Both the position numbers and the translations under genes were made by a program. This document shows, piece after piece, positions 43,938 through 55,600 of a stretch of DNA of 64,000 nt. Location of the stretch: assembly GCF_019649055.1 (NCBI RefSeq), contig NW_026570306.1, positions 310,001 to 374,000 on the forward strand, in the 5' to 3' direction. Numbering within the stretch: position 1 is the first letter of the stretch; each line of letters begins with the position of its first letter. Source of the DNA: Paramacrobiotus metropolitanus. Lineage: Eukaryota; Tardigrada; Eutardigrada; Parachela; Macrobiotidae. The notes beneath the pieces are model-generated. The model was not told the DNA's origin. It saw nothing but the letters and a program-made list of their open reading frames with translations, and ran no database searches.

Positions 43938-46900
43938 TCACAGAATCGCGCAGCAGCGACAGATGCGCTGCCGCGGACCCGCCGCGTTGGGCGGCGGGGT
44001 GATGGGCGCGAAGTAGGCGTGGATGTTGGCGCCGCGCAGACTGCTCTTCAGGCGCCGGATCCCGCCCCGCGTCACCTGCGCACACGTCACAACCAGAAAT
44101 TCAAATACTGTACCTCGTCTTCTAAAATGTAAACTCCATTAGAAATTCCAGTTGCCAGTATAACTAGTTAAACTGATTAAATTTGATTATCAACAGAAAT
44201 CGGGAATTGCATTTCAAAATCTGTACAATTAAATTACAGCAGAAATTGTTCTACAGCTTTATTTCGTGTTTTTCAGGGCACAACCGGACACTACGGGTGC
44301 TAAATTAACTAAATTAGTTATACAAGAAAATTAAATTGCACTACAAAATAAAGCAAAGTAATTTTAACTGCATGCCCGGAAAAAAAGACTACAATAAACA
44401 CGAAATAAACTGTTTAACTGCGAGACACTGATCCATTTAAACGGCAAGAGAGCGGTGGATAGCCAAACAAACAGCAGTCGTAGTGTACCAGCCTGACCAG
44501 GAGACGCCGTTTCTCGCAAGAGAACAGGTGTCTTCAGGTCAGCCGTTATACTACGACTGTTTTCAGTTTTCCATCCAACGCTGAAGACACATTCATTTTA
44601 GCCGCTTTAAACCTGCTGCCTCCCTCGCATTTTTACTCGTTAATTCATCTGATTTCTATTTTCAAGAAATTTTATTTCATATAAGAACGACTCAACGACA
44701 AACACGTAAAGATTAAGACTAAAAATAAAAAACCCACTGAACATGGATGCACATGTTGCAGGCGCTCATTACACTCGTAACTAATTAATCACAATTCCAA
44801 ATAATTCGAGAACATAAAAAATAATTCATCTGGAAAACGCCATCAATTCGCAAAAATGCAATGGCTGCTCGTACCTAAACTATACCAAAAGATGAAAATC
44901 GTTTAACAAAATACAACAACATTGATTAACAATTAATTCATTTCAATATAGTTATTAAAAATATAATTATTACAAACAAAGACTATAGATTATTTAAAAA
45001 TATTTCACAAGCTTAATCTCTCAACAAAAATAAACGGGCCTCTAGAGAAACAATATGCCCCGAACCAATGCGTCTCTGAAAAGCCATACGAAATCAATTC
45101 GTTTGATAACGATAAAACAATAACTATAATAAACAATAAATCATAATTACAGTAAATAATAATTAAATGTGCCCCGCAGATGAAATCAAATAACAACCGC
45201 GGCTAACCTGCTGGCAGTCGTAGAGATCGATGCGCTGCAGACTGAGACACTCCCTCAACGCATCCAGCGCCGCATCCGTCACCAGCGGGCAGTTATCCAG
45301 CTCCAGCACCTTCAGGTACCCGTTCTGCGCCGCCGGACTGCGCGCCAGACTCTGGATGCCCTCGTCCGACAACAATTCACAATGGGAAAGACACAGTCGC
45401 TCCATTTTATGGCAGCTGGCGGCGATGTGGCTCAGCGTGGAGTCGGTGATGTGCAGGCACTCCTCCATGTCCAGACAGTGCAGATCCGGGCACATGCGCA
45501 GGAGGGCGGCGAACCCGGCGTCCGTCAGTTGGTTGCAGCCGGATAATTCCACGCACTGCAATTTGGGGCAGCCGTGGGATAAAGCTACGAGGGCGTCGTC
45601 GCTGATGCGCAGGCAGTTGGACAGAGAGATGTACTCTAATTCGGGGCACTGCTTCCCGATCTGCTGGATGCCCAGGTCCGTCACCTGGGCGCAGTTGTTC
45701 AGGTTCAGCACCTGTGCAAACGGAAATGTTTGTACAATATTTATTTACTCAAATATTTTACAATATTTTTTAAACGTATTTCTAGTTCTTTCCCGGATTT
45801 TTTTAATTAAATACGCTTATTTGTATAGTATTTATTTATGCAAATATTTTTTTGCAATATTTTCATAGGTATGGCAGATTTTTTCCCGGGGTTTTCTTTG
45901 CATTAAACACGCTTATTTGTATAATATTTCTCTTTCCATTTTCTTTTTCCTGGGTTAAATAAAAAAGAAAGAAATTTATTAAATTTTCTGCAATTTATTT
46001 CTTATTGAAAAAATTTCTTATTTTTTTATTTGTTTAAATTAATTTACTAGTGAGTGCATAGTAAAAAAAGTCAATGCTAAACTCAGATTTCTGATTTATT
46101 TATTGGGTATCATAAGTAATTCTCAATGAACAGACTGATGGTGACCCATCGCACTACCAAAACTGCCAAGAAAGTTGTTCGCTTGGCAAATGTCTACAGG
46201 CCCCACTATAACCGATACCTACTCGTATATCACGTACGCCGTCGAATTCAGTGTTACAAAATTTGAATACAAGAAATATGAATGCAGTATGAACACAAAC
46301 TATGAATAAATTTAAATCCAAGAAAACAAAGAAATCGAATAAAATTCTTCGGCCATTAAAACGACAGAACGCAGCGTGAAAACTACAATATTTCATAAAT
46401 ACTCAAACTAGGGATATTTCGTGTACAGAATAAAGCGAACAAATACAGAGCAACGCAGAAATTGGTTTAACACGCTTAAAAAGGACTGATTTTCTAGTAA
46501 GAAAAACAACTTAAAAACAGATATTGTTAACAGTAAAATATTGCTGCATAATTATATGATCATCGAAGCGGTATAATTAGGTCAGCAAAAGTTATTAATA
46601 ACTACACCTTAATTGTTACCATCAAACAATAAGGAGCACTGCACTGCTTCATCATTATATGCTTAATTTCTATTGTCACACCCATGGCACGCCTTATTGT
46701 TAACTTACGCTCTGGTTAATATGACATTGTTCTATGGTTATTAGAATTGCTAAATTTTGCTAATGCACACTGCTGTCCCAAATGTTCTAGTATAAAAGCA
46801 ACGCTGCGTCGTTGCCAGAAAGGCGCGCTCTTCTCATTTGGATTTTCAGTTGATTAAAACCATTCCCCATCAGTTGATGTTTGTTACGAGTAGTTTAGTT

Positions 46901-49900
46901 TAGTATAGTGTTTGCCATCTCCGTCAGAGAAATACCACTTGTAACAATATAACAAAAAACGTAAAACTTTCAAATTATTAAATTTCTGTACGTGCATGAG
47001 GGAATTTTTTCAGTTTTCATTTATTACAAGGTAACAAACAACGTCACAGCATACCCGTAATCGCGGACAATGGTCAGCTAGAGCGCGCACCGCCTCGTCA
47101 TTCACGCCGTTGCATCCTTTGGCCACGAATGTCCGCAAATTTTTACAATGTTGTGCCAAATACCTACAAAAAGGCACTCACAACACTATAAAAAAATATC
47201 TAGTTATCCACATAACCACATTTTAACAAAGACGGTCGGGTCGGCATGCAAATTTCTGTCTCTTTTGATAGAAATAATTTGTTAAAAACCTCTTCACCTA
47301 CACCATTAAAAATCCTAAAATAAAAACAACCGTCATCACCAACCAAAATTGAAAAAATAAAATCACAGACAATTATAAAAATAATCTTCACCGGCAGTAA
47401 AAACCTGGCCACTAAATATTAAACCATTAATTATTCATATTTCATAATTAATAAACGCACGCAAAAACCAATTTTCAGCCATTAATGCAGAAAAAAAAAT
47501 AATATTCGCTTAAATGACAGTCACCCTCGTTTTCTTTCACCGAAAATGCACTCACTGGATGCCCTGTTGGGTGATGCGGTCGCACCAGGACATGTTGACG
47601 TCCTGCAGATGCGAACAGCCGTCGGCGATGCGCTGCAGGCCCTCGTCGCTGATCAGCACGCACGAGTCCATGTTGAGTCGGCGCAGCCGCGTGCAATGAC
47701 TGCTCAGCGCCCGGCAGGTCTCGTCCGTCAGCTTCCGGCACTCCTGCAGCACCAGCACCTCGATGTTCTTGCAGAAGAAGGCGAAACTGCGCAGGGCCTC
47801 GTCGGAGAGATGCTGGCAGCCGCGGAGGTTCAACCGTTTCAGGAAGAGCCCGCAACGGCGGGCAATATTCTCTATCACCGGACTCTGCAATAAATAAATA
47901 ATTAATTTATCCATGAAATCATTAAGAAGTGTCAGTTACCATTAGATCCTATGCATCGTTCACTTAATTTATTTTTGTAATTAAATCTATTTTATTTTGT
48001 TATTTACTTTATTATTTAACAAATTATTCCTTAGATTTATAAAATTAATAATTAATTTACTTTTGATTATTTTGATAAAATTTGTATTACATGTATTGTA
48101 TTCTAATAATGGCCATTCATCCACATTGTCATAACGCTCGTATCCTATTTATTTTTTCAAAATTTAATTTTCATTTTTGAGCAATGTAATGTTGTACCGG
48201 CTCACATTTCCTGTAATACTTAATTATAAGTAGCGTACTGGCTTGGCAATAACTAATTTAAATGCAAATAAAAGCAAACGCAATGCTACAGTGATTTAAG
48301 AACTTCGCCAGGAAAAACTAGCTTGGTAAAAGCAGCGATTTCGCTTGTTTGAGTTCCGTTTTCACTATTATGTCGTATTAGACGTAGTGGTTGGGCTCGG
48401 AACGAAGCGTCATCACGGTACTTGACAAAACTTTTCACAAATCACCTACTTTGCTTTATAATAGCATTCTTTTCGTTTTCAAATTTCGCAGATGATTTGC
48501 ATTATTATTTTGGTTCGCAAATGGTTTGCATTTTTTTCTATATCTTCACTTCATTTCCATAATATGTTATCATCCATTCCATTTACAAGATTTCGAATTC
48601 GATTTTTTCCAGTTTAGCGACTCATCTTCCATCGTATATAAATTTTAATTCACTACAAATTTACAAAACAGTGAAGGTTAAAAAAATCAGCACCAAAAAT
48701 TTATAAAACGGAAACATTTAAATTTTTAAATTTAGAATATTCGGTAAAATTAACAAGCCTGCCAGAGGAATAAAAATATAAGTAATTTACCAAAATTAGA
48801 ATAGTAATCCGATGTGTGATAAAAATGCACAAACACTATAAACTCTACAGGGAATTAAATATTCGGTAAAATTAATATTCGGTAAAATTAACCAGCCAGC
48901 CGGAGGAATATATACATATATATATATATAATATATATATAAGTAATTTACCAAATTAGATAGTAATCCGATGTGTGATAAAAATGTACAAACACTATAA
49001 ACTCTACAGGGAATTAAATAATCCATTAAAAGCAATGCAATGAAGCATAAACACAACGCTGCTTTTACGCGTTTACTACGAGGAATACCAATCAGCTGAT
49101 TTCAATGCGCACTGACATCGCTGCGCGTCGACGACTCGAGCGGACTCTCGTGACTCGCTGCAATATCTTCCGTTGCCAGTATGCGTTTTTAACCAGTCAC
49201 TCACCCCACTCATACATACAACGTTGAACGGTTTCAGAAAATGACGGACGGTTTATTTATTTATTTTATCACAGCCAGTTCGTGGCCGTTTCACATTTCC
49301 CCGGCTTGTCACTCGTCGCCTTTCTTCACAACACAACGGCGACCAGAATTGATAAGCGGATTCACGTGCTTCCGTGGAAAAGCGACGTGCGGCTCATTTT
49401 CAATAAACATTTAAAATGGTTACGTTTTATATGAAAAAATTTCCTTACTTATGCAAATATTTCAAGCTTTAGAAACTACTGTAGTAGCATAGGTAGGATA
49501 CGTACCTCGTAATACTGCCACTGTTCTACGATTTTGCAGTAACAAATATAGCAATTGAGTAAAAGACGGTTGAAAAAGAATACTTTGGAAAATACGCATT
49601 AAATCATTAATAAAATTTGGATGCAACCTAAATTAAATTTTTCAGTTACGTGATCCCACGGAAAACTAAAAAAACGGAAAATAATTGACCTTATTCAGCA
49701 AAATTGTCTAGATATTAAAAATCACATTTTTTCCCGGCATTTTTTATTCATAAAGTGCAGGTTGTTTTTTCTTAAGCAAGTACATTATTTTTCTGCCGAA
49801 ACGAATGTTTTCATTGTTTTGTCGCAAAGCGGTGCATAATTCGTTTTAAAAATGTTGGGAAAAAGTAGGGCATTTAGGCAATTACGGTGGACAGATTGGG

Positions 49901-51599
49901 CTGGAAAGCAGCGTTTTCCTCCAGGAGAAAAAGCGTGCTGCTCTACTTCGGGGACTGTGCGGTAGTAAAGTGTCCTCAATTTGTCGCGGGAATTGGAGTG
50001 ACGAGTTAACGAGTACAATATGCGCTGCTACTGCTCGGCACCGCTGGCAGCCGCATAAAGGGATCATGCCATTTTCAAGTGTTATTGAACCTTCACGCTC
50101 AGATGCAGTGCTATCTGTCGTCCTACACACTTTGCCTCCCCCCGAAAAACATCTTCCCCTTCGCATCCCACAAACAGGTATTTAGTTCAATTAAATTTAT
50201 TCAGAAAATAGAATTTAAATTAATCAACCCTCAAAGATTTTTTTTAGAAAATGCAAACAATAATTTTTTTAAAAGCGAAGAATGCACAGGCATCAGAAAA
50301 TTAAAGAAAATATTTCAAAACAAATTTACTATCTCCCAGTAAAGCGTTTTAAATCTAAAGCCTGAATTAATTTTATGGAATAAAAATTTATCAACTTTTT
50401 ATAGATTGTGGTATTAAATTAAATAAACTATCCACTAATTTCATAGCTTTCAGAATTTCTAAAATTTAATAATCACCAATAGGAAATTATACACATATCA
50501 GAACAAAATAAAAATCAATATCCTTTCATTTTCCACGTTTACGGTTCAGGCATAATTGCAAAAATACAGTACTAAAAATTCGCAAGATGAAAACTATTTT
50601 TGCCGATTTTTTGTTTACCTGAACATCACGTTGAAATTCGAAGAGATCCACGTCCTGCCATATACTGCCATCATGGGCCAGGACATTCCAGTACTGCAAA
50701 AAACGAAACCAACGTCAAAATATTTTTTATTTGCATTTTTTCGAATTTTTCCTGATTTTTGGCATTTTCACGGAATTATTTATTACGTGCTGATTTTATT
50801 TGCCGTAATTCAACACTGTGTGCGTGATTTGCGCAGGTGAATAATTATGCAAATTATATCGTGCTGCAGGAATAATTCCCCGTAATTGGCATTCTAAAGT
50901 GGCATACGATTAGCCAACAGTCGCGGCACGGGGAAAAAAGGCCAGGTGAGGTGGAAATGCGAATGGGAACAAGCGGATCAATATTCAATACCGGAACACT
51001 CTTATCATGGTTTCCGGTGGCCTGCTGCGATCACACTGATGGAAATCACCCTGATTGCACCTTTTAAGCACACGACCCATTTGTGTGCATTTACTCCGCG
51101 GCATAAAAAATAATCCCTAATACGCACGACTTGAAATAGCCATAAAACAGCCTTCACCCTGTTCTCTGCTGTCACTTAAAAAATAAAACTGTTCGCAGTC
51201 AATCCTTCCCTGTTCATTCAACCACGTATCGTATGCATAATAACAAGGAACTCATTGAAACATCCATGTTTAACTTAATTACCACATTACACTAAAATTC
51301 CCTGTACTGCCAGTGCGATACAGTGAAAGTGGTACGGGAAAATAATGACATGCGCCGTGTTTATTTTACATTTCGTACCTTACAGACTCTCGCGCATCGG
51401 CAGAGGGCCACCAGATCCAGGAAGAGAAGATTTTCAGGATAAGTTCACGTGGCAGGGTGCGATTAATCAGGGAATGACAAGCATCTTCCACACTGGCGCC
51501 GTTCTTCACCAGGGTCGTCGTCAGGCCGTTCTTCTCGTCCCCGTTGTGGTGCAGATGATGCTTGGACTGTTTGACTTTCCTGTTCAGCTGGCTGAACAT
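43938..51599 (-). CDS. FBXL20: F-box and leucine-rich repeat protein, FBXL2/FBXL20 type
   Basis: Substrate receptor of an SCF (Skp1-Cul1-F-box) ubiquitin ligase. Exons: 51599-51379, 50693-50619, 47884-47556, 47163-47055, 45711-45208, 44075-43938. The product is about 458 residues (human FBXL20 436). The F-box begins NRTLPRELILKIFS and continues FLDLVALCRCARVCK, but one base is missing between these parts near 51421-51426. Then come YWNVLAHDGS and LFEFQRDVQ, followed by amino-acid-cysteine LRRs: LKRLNLRGCQHLSDEAL, LNMDSCVLISDEGL, VNMSWCDRIT, VELSGCNQLTDAGF, LDMEECLHITDSTL, LCLSHCELLSDEGI, LELDNCPLVTDAAL, IDLYDCQQ. The C-terminus HAYFAPITPPP to CRCCAIL is a CaaX box ending in Leu, predicting geranylgeranylation and membrane targeting, as in FBXL2. 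FBXL2 and FBXL20 cannot be told apart here. The ATG at 51599 is the best start; an upstream open frame exists. Confidence 0.88.
44473..44563. repeat. Small fold-back element in the last FBXL intron
   Basis: Left arm AGCAGTCGTAGTGTACCAGCC then TGACC; right arm is the inverted AACAGTCGTAGTATAACGGC then TGACC, separated by about 35 bp. It starts with the same core as the 40090 element, but the internal sequence differs. Confidence 0.75.
48729..49025. repeat. Two-copy tandem repeat (~150 bp) with AT microsatellite in an FBXL intron
   Basis: ATTCGGTAAAATTAAC, a GGAGGAATA-type block, AAGTAATTTACC, AGTAATCCGATGTGTGATAA and CACTATAAACTCTACAGGG occur twice, offset 145-160 bp. The second copy is expanded by a TATA dinucleotide run at about 48910-48941. 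Confidence 0.85.
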
Positions 51600-52692
51600 G
51601 GTATCGCGCTGCTCCTCACGACGCTTCCCCAGCGGATGCATTATCCCGCAGACGGCCACCACATGGAGCCACAGACTATGCAGATAATGGGCAATCAAGG
51701 AATGAAAAGACATGCAGGAGAAAAACAGGAGGAAAATAAAACAGCATCGTTTTTCACCGTTGCAATAGGGAGAATTTGAGCTCGGGTAATAACAATCCGT
51801 GCGACTGTGACTGCTGCAAACGTAAACAAAGCGATTCAATTTTGATATCAGGATGCACGGACCGGACCGTGAGCCGACCGTCACGTTGCGTACACATGAC
51901 TCGCGCGAAAACGGCAGCGATTGCCGATCGATTTAACCTTTTTTCGTTCGTTAAATTTCTGTTATAGAGAAAAAACCAATCGGAAGTGTCATCGAAACGA
52001 TTCAGTAATGTTTTTGCCTGCATCCGCTCGTGGATTTTATTTCTAATACAATTTTTAGCAAGCAAACGAGCTTCTTTATTTTAATCTAATTTCAAAACGG
52101 CCCATGCGAATATTTAATTATAATTTTAAATAATACCGGCAGTAAAAATTAGCCGTTTAGTCACAACATTCGCGCAGTCTTTTCCAACACTATCACTATT
52201 ATTTTATTAATAATTATTTTTTATTTATTTATAGTGACCGAATGATCTTGATTTTTTTTATTTTATTTATTACCTAAAACGTAATATATTCGCTTTTATT
52301 TTCTTGCCTTTTTTACGTATTTCTTAAATTCCATATAACTGTAGATTACAATTAAATAAATCTGGAAATGATAAATTTATCTGTATGAGCAAAGCACAAA
52401 GAAACGCTGAAGAATTCGTCGAATTTTTAAGGAGAACGAATTTTCTCTGTGGTAAAAGTCCACAATTTCCGGTCAGCATAATCTGATAGCAAACTGACCT
52501 TTACAACGGCACAGTGCGATTACGTTTGTCGATACCGGAAAAACCTCCTTAATCACAGTCTGTGATCGGATTACCCGTTTTTTCACATAACAAATTTTCA
52601 TTTCTCATCATGTCACAAGCAGAAACAAACAACGAGATCAATAATTATCCAAACAAAAACTAATTTTCTCAGATTGAATCTATTAAAATATT
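51600..52692. other. Intergenic region between FBXL start and clip protease stop
   Basis: FBXL promoter or leader side plus the 3' end of the protease gene. No further gene is visible. Confidence 0.5.
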
Positions 52693-55600
52693 TTATGCGG
52701 CGTCTTTGCTGGGCGTCATGAGGGCCTTGACGGTGTCGATGATCCAGCGTTTAAAGTAGAAGATGTTGGTGTAGACGGCCGGAATGTGCGGCTCACCGCA
52801 GCCGAATCCCCAGCTGATGATGCCCAGTAATTCGAAGCGGCCTTCCGGATTGGCCAGCAGCATGGGCCCGCCCGAGTCACCCTGCAAAACCACATTACCA
52901 TTATCATTTTTAAAAAAATAATAAATGTTGCAGATAAAAGGAAAAAGTCATAAAACTGCCCACCCATACTGAAAGAAATTATTCTCAAGTGTTTATTCTG
53001 AAGAAATTTTCCAAATTGTAGCTTTGTTACTTTTCCCTGTACTTTCTTCAGTTAAACATTACGTAATTTTTAAGCTTTATGATTTTCAAATACGAACTGA
53101 AATTGCCCAAAGTTTTAGAAGAAAATCTTCTGCAAAAATAGGTAACGTTTCCAGTCATAAAAATATATCCGCAGTAGGAACACGAGTCCATCAAGCAGAC
53201 ATACATGTAGCATCGGCGTGTAAATGTGAAAATTGTAGTACTGCGGCAATTCGTTGCACCAGGCATCTGGAAGTATTACTTAACATTCTAATTCGCCCAT
53301 TTACCAAAACTTCTAATTCTAGTAAATAACATCGACTTTTTTACGGGGCACTTTTTCACGATTGCCAGGCAGCTTCCCGTGAACTTTACAATTACTGGGA
53401 AAACATTATCGTAAGTAGCTGAAAATAAACTGCTAAAAGCGGTAATAATACGTAATGCTTCACAATCACCGAAAAACTTCGAGTACAGATTTTAGACAGA
53501 AAAAAACATGCACATTGTTTTTAGGGATTTACAGGAATTTCGCCGTACCTGACAGGCATCCCGACCGCCTTCGTCCGACCCGGCACAGATATGCTGCGGC
53601 CCGATTAGATTGGTCAATCCCTGCTTGTTGAAGTACGTAGCGCATTCGCTGCGATTATACACCGGCACGGACACCGCTTGCAACGAATCCGGCAGTTCAT
53701 ATACCGTATTATCTGCATAATCAACAAAAAATATCACAATATGCAACAACAACCATAAACGAATTGTTCTGAAATTTTGAGAATTCCACAATTATTTTTC
53801 AAAAAAATTATTCCAACTCTTAAAAAGTGAGATGTATTTTAAAGCGGAAAATCAGAGCTGTTCGCTTAAGAAATCATTTAAAAGACAAGTAAAACACGGC
53901 CAAAACGTAAATGTTGCACTGAACTTTGCTAAGAGTGCCTTACAATTATTTTTAAGAATTATTATTTAGGTTAAACTTTTCTTTACAAAAAAGCTATTTT
54001 GAAAATACTATAACATCTATCAAATGTATTCCAAATTTAGACATTTTAAAACATACAGTAAGAAAATAAAACAAATCTGAAATAACAGAACGCCGGTAAA
54101 ATGTACAAATTTTGTAGTTGGTTAGACTTTCAAAGCGAAACAAGTAAAAAATTAAAACAAATTTGAAAAAAATAAAACGGCGATAGAATACAACAAATTC
54201 ATAAACAATCAAAAATTCAACAAAATATTTGAAAATAATATAAATGCATAAATTTTTAATACGCTGCATTATTAGGAAACCAGGACGTTCCCGCGTACTT
54301 TCCCCTTCCTTGCCCCAGCCGAGAATAATGGTCGGCGTACTGGGCGGGTACTCCTGCGACGCCAGACAGGCCGGCATAATATTGGGCGCAAAGCTGACCG
54401 GCTCGCTCAGGTGCAGGATGGCCACGTCGTTCAGTAGCGTGGTCAGATCGAATTCCGGATGGCGGACGATGGCGCTGACCCGCCGCTCCACCGGCGGAAA
54501 CGGCAGCGTCAGGCGCTCGTTGGTGTTGAACATACCCACGCGGACGGTCAGGTTGTACAGCAAAGGTTACCGCTGACGCAGTGGGCGGCGGTGATCACCG
54601 TCGGAGTTGGACAGGAGAGTTCCGCCTGTGAAAAAATATCCAAATAACTGCACTGATGTTGAGACGAATACACTCATTTTGCGATTACACAACACCCATA
54701 AAAAGTCCATAAACAGAATATTTTTATTTGAAAAAAAACACGAAGGACAAATAACGACTGTATGTAGGGTAAAACTAAAAATAAGAAAAACCAAAGAAAT
54801 TTGAAAAACAAGTTTTTACGCATATTTATGATCTTGAGACGAATACGAATACTACACTTGCATAACATCCGAAAAAGTCACGCAGTGAAACTTAATTTTT
54901 ATAAAACACAAGAACAGCGTTTTCGAACCGTACGTATGAATGAAAAAATTATTAGAAATAGTAAAATTCAGTTGCACACGTTTATAACACTCAGACGAAT
55001 ACGATCCCGCACTGACACTACATCCAAAAAAATCACATAATGAAATATTTATAAAATTTTGTTTTCCGGTAATAAAAATACCGAAATGATGGCAGGACGA
55101 TGTACGAGGGGAAAAATTTCAAAGAAACACTTAAAAAATACTGTCGTTGAGACGAACACGTTGCACAAATTTCCATCACTTCCGAACAAAAAGCTCCAAT
55201 AGTCCACAAAGTTGCATTTATTGCAAAAATGCAAAACAGTATACACTATACATATACAGTACATGGTGAATCACAAACGGCAAAAATTCAAAAGTTAAAT
55301 TATAAATAAAGCAAAGCCGGCATTATGTGCAGCTGCAGCATAAATCGTAAACACAGGCAAGATACAAGCAGGAGTTGTGCCACTATTCTAGAAACGCGCC
55401 ACGATAATCCACTCATACCACAAGGCATGCAGCGGACATACACAAACTTTTTCCAGTAAAGCCTAAAATGTTTTTCGCAGGATTATTATTAAAGGTTTAA
55501 GTTACAGCTTACCGCAGCGCGGGCTAAAAATAAGGCGTCAATTTACAGTTAAATCAAAACCAACATTTCAACAGCAGCAACTCTAATCTGAAAACCGGAC

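Noticed and set aside
45230-45868. Long + strand ORF (212 aa) in the FBXL region
   Set aside because: It is the antisense shadow of the 504-bp LRR exon, whose minus-strand reading matches FBXL repeats.
51415-51430. Programmed -1 frameshift in the FBXL F-box
   Set aside because: TTCTCTTCC is not a slippery heptamer and no orthologue uses frameshifting; a missing base is likelier.
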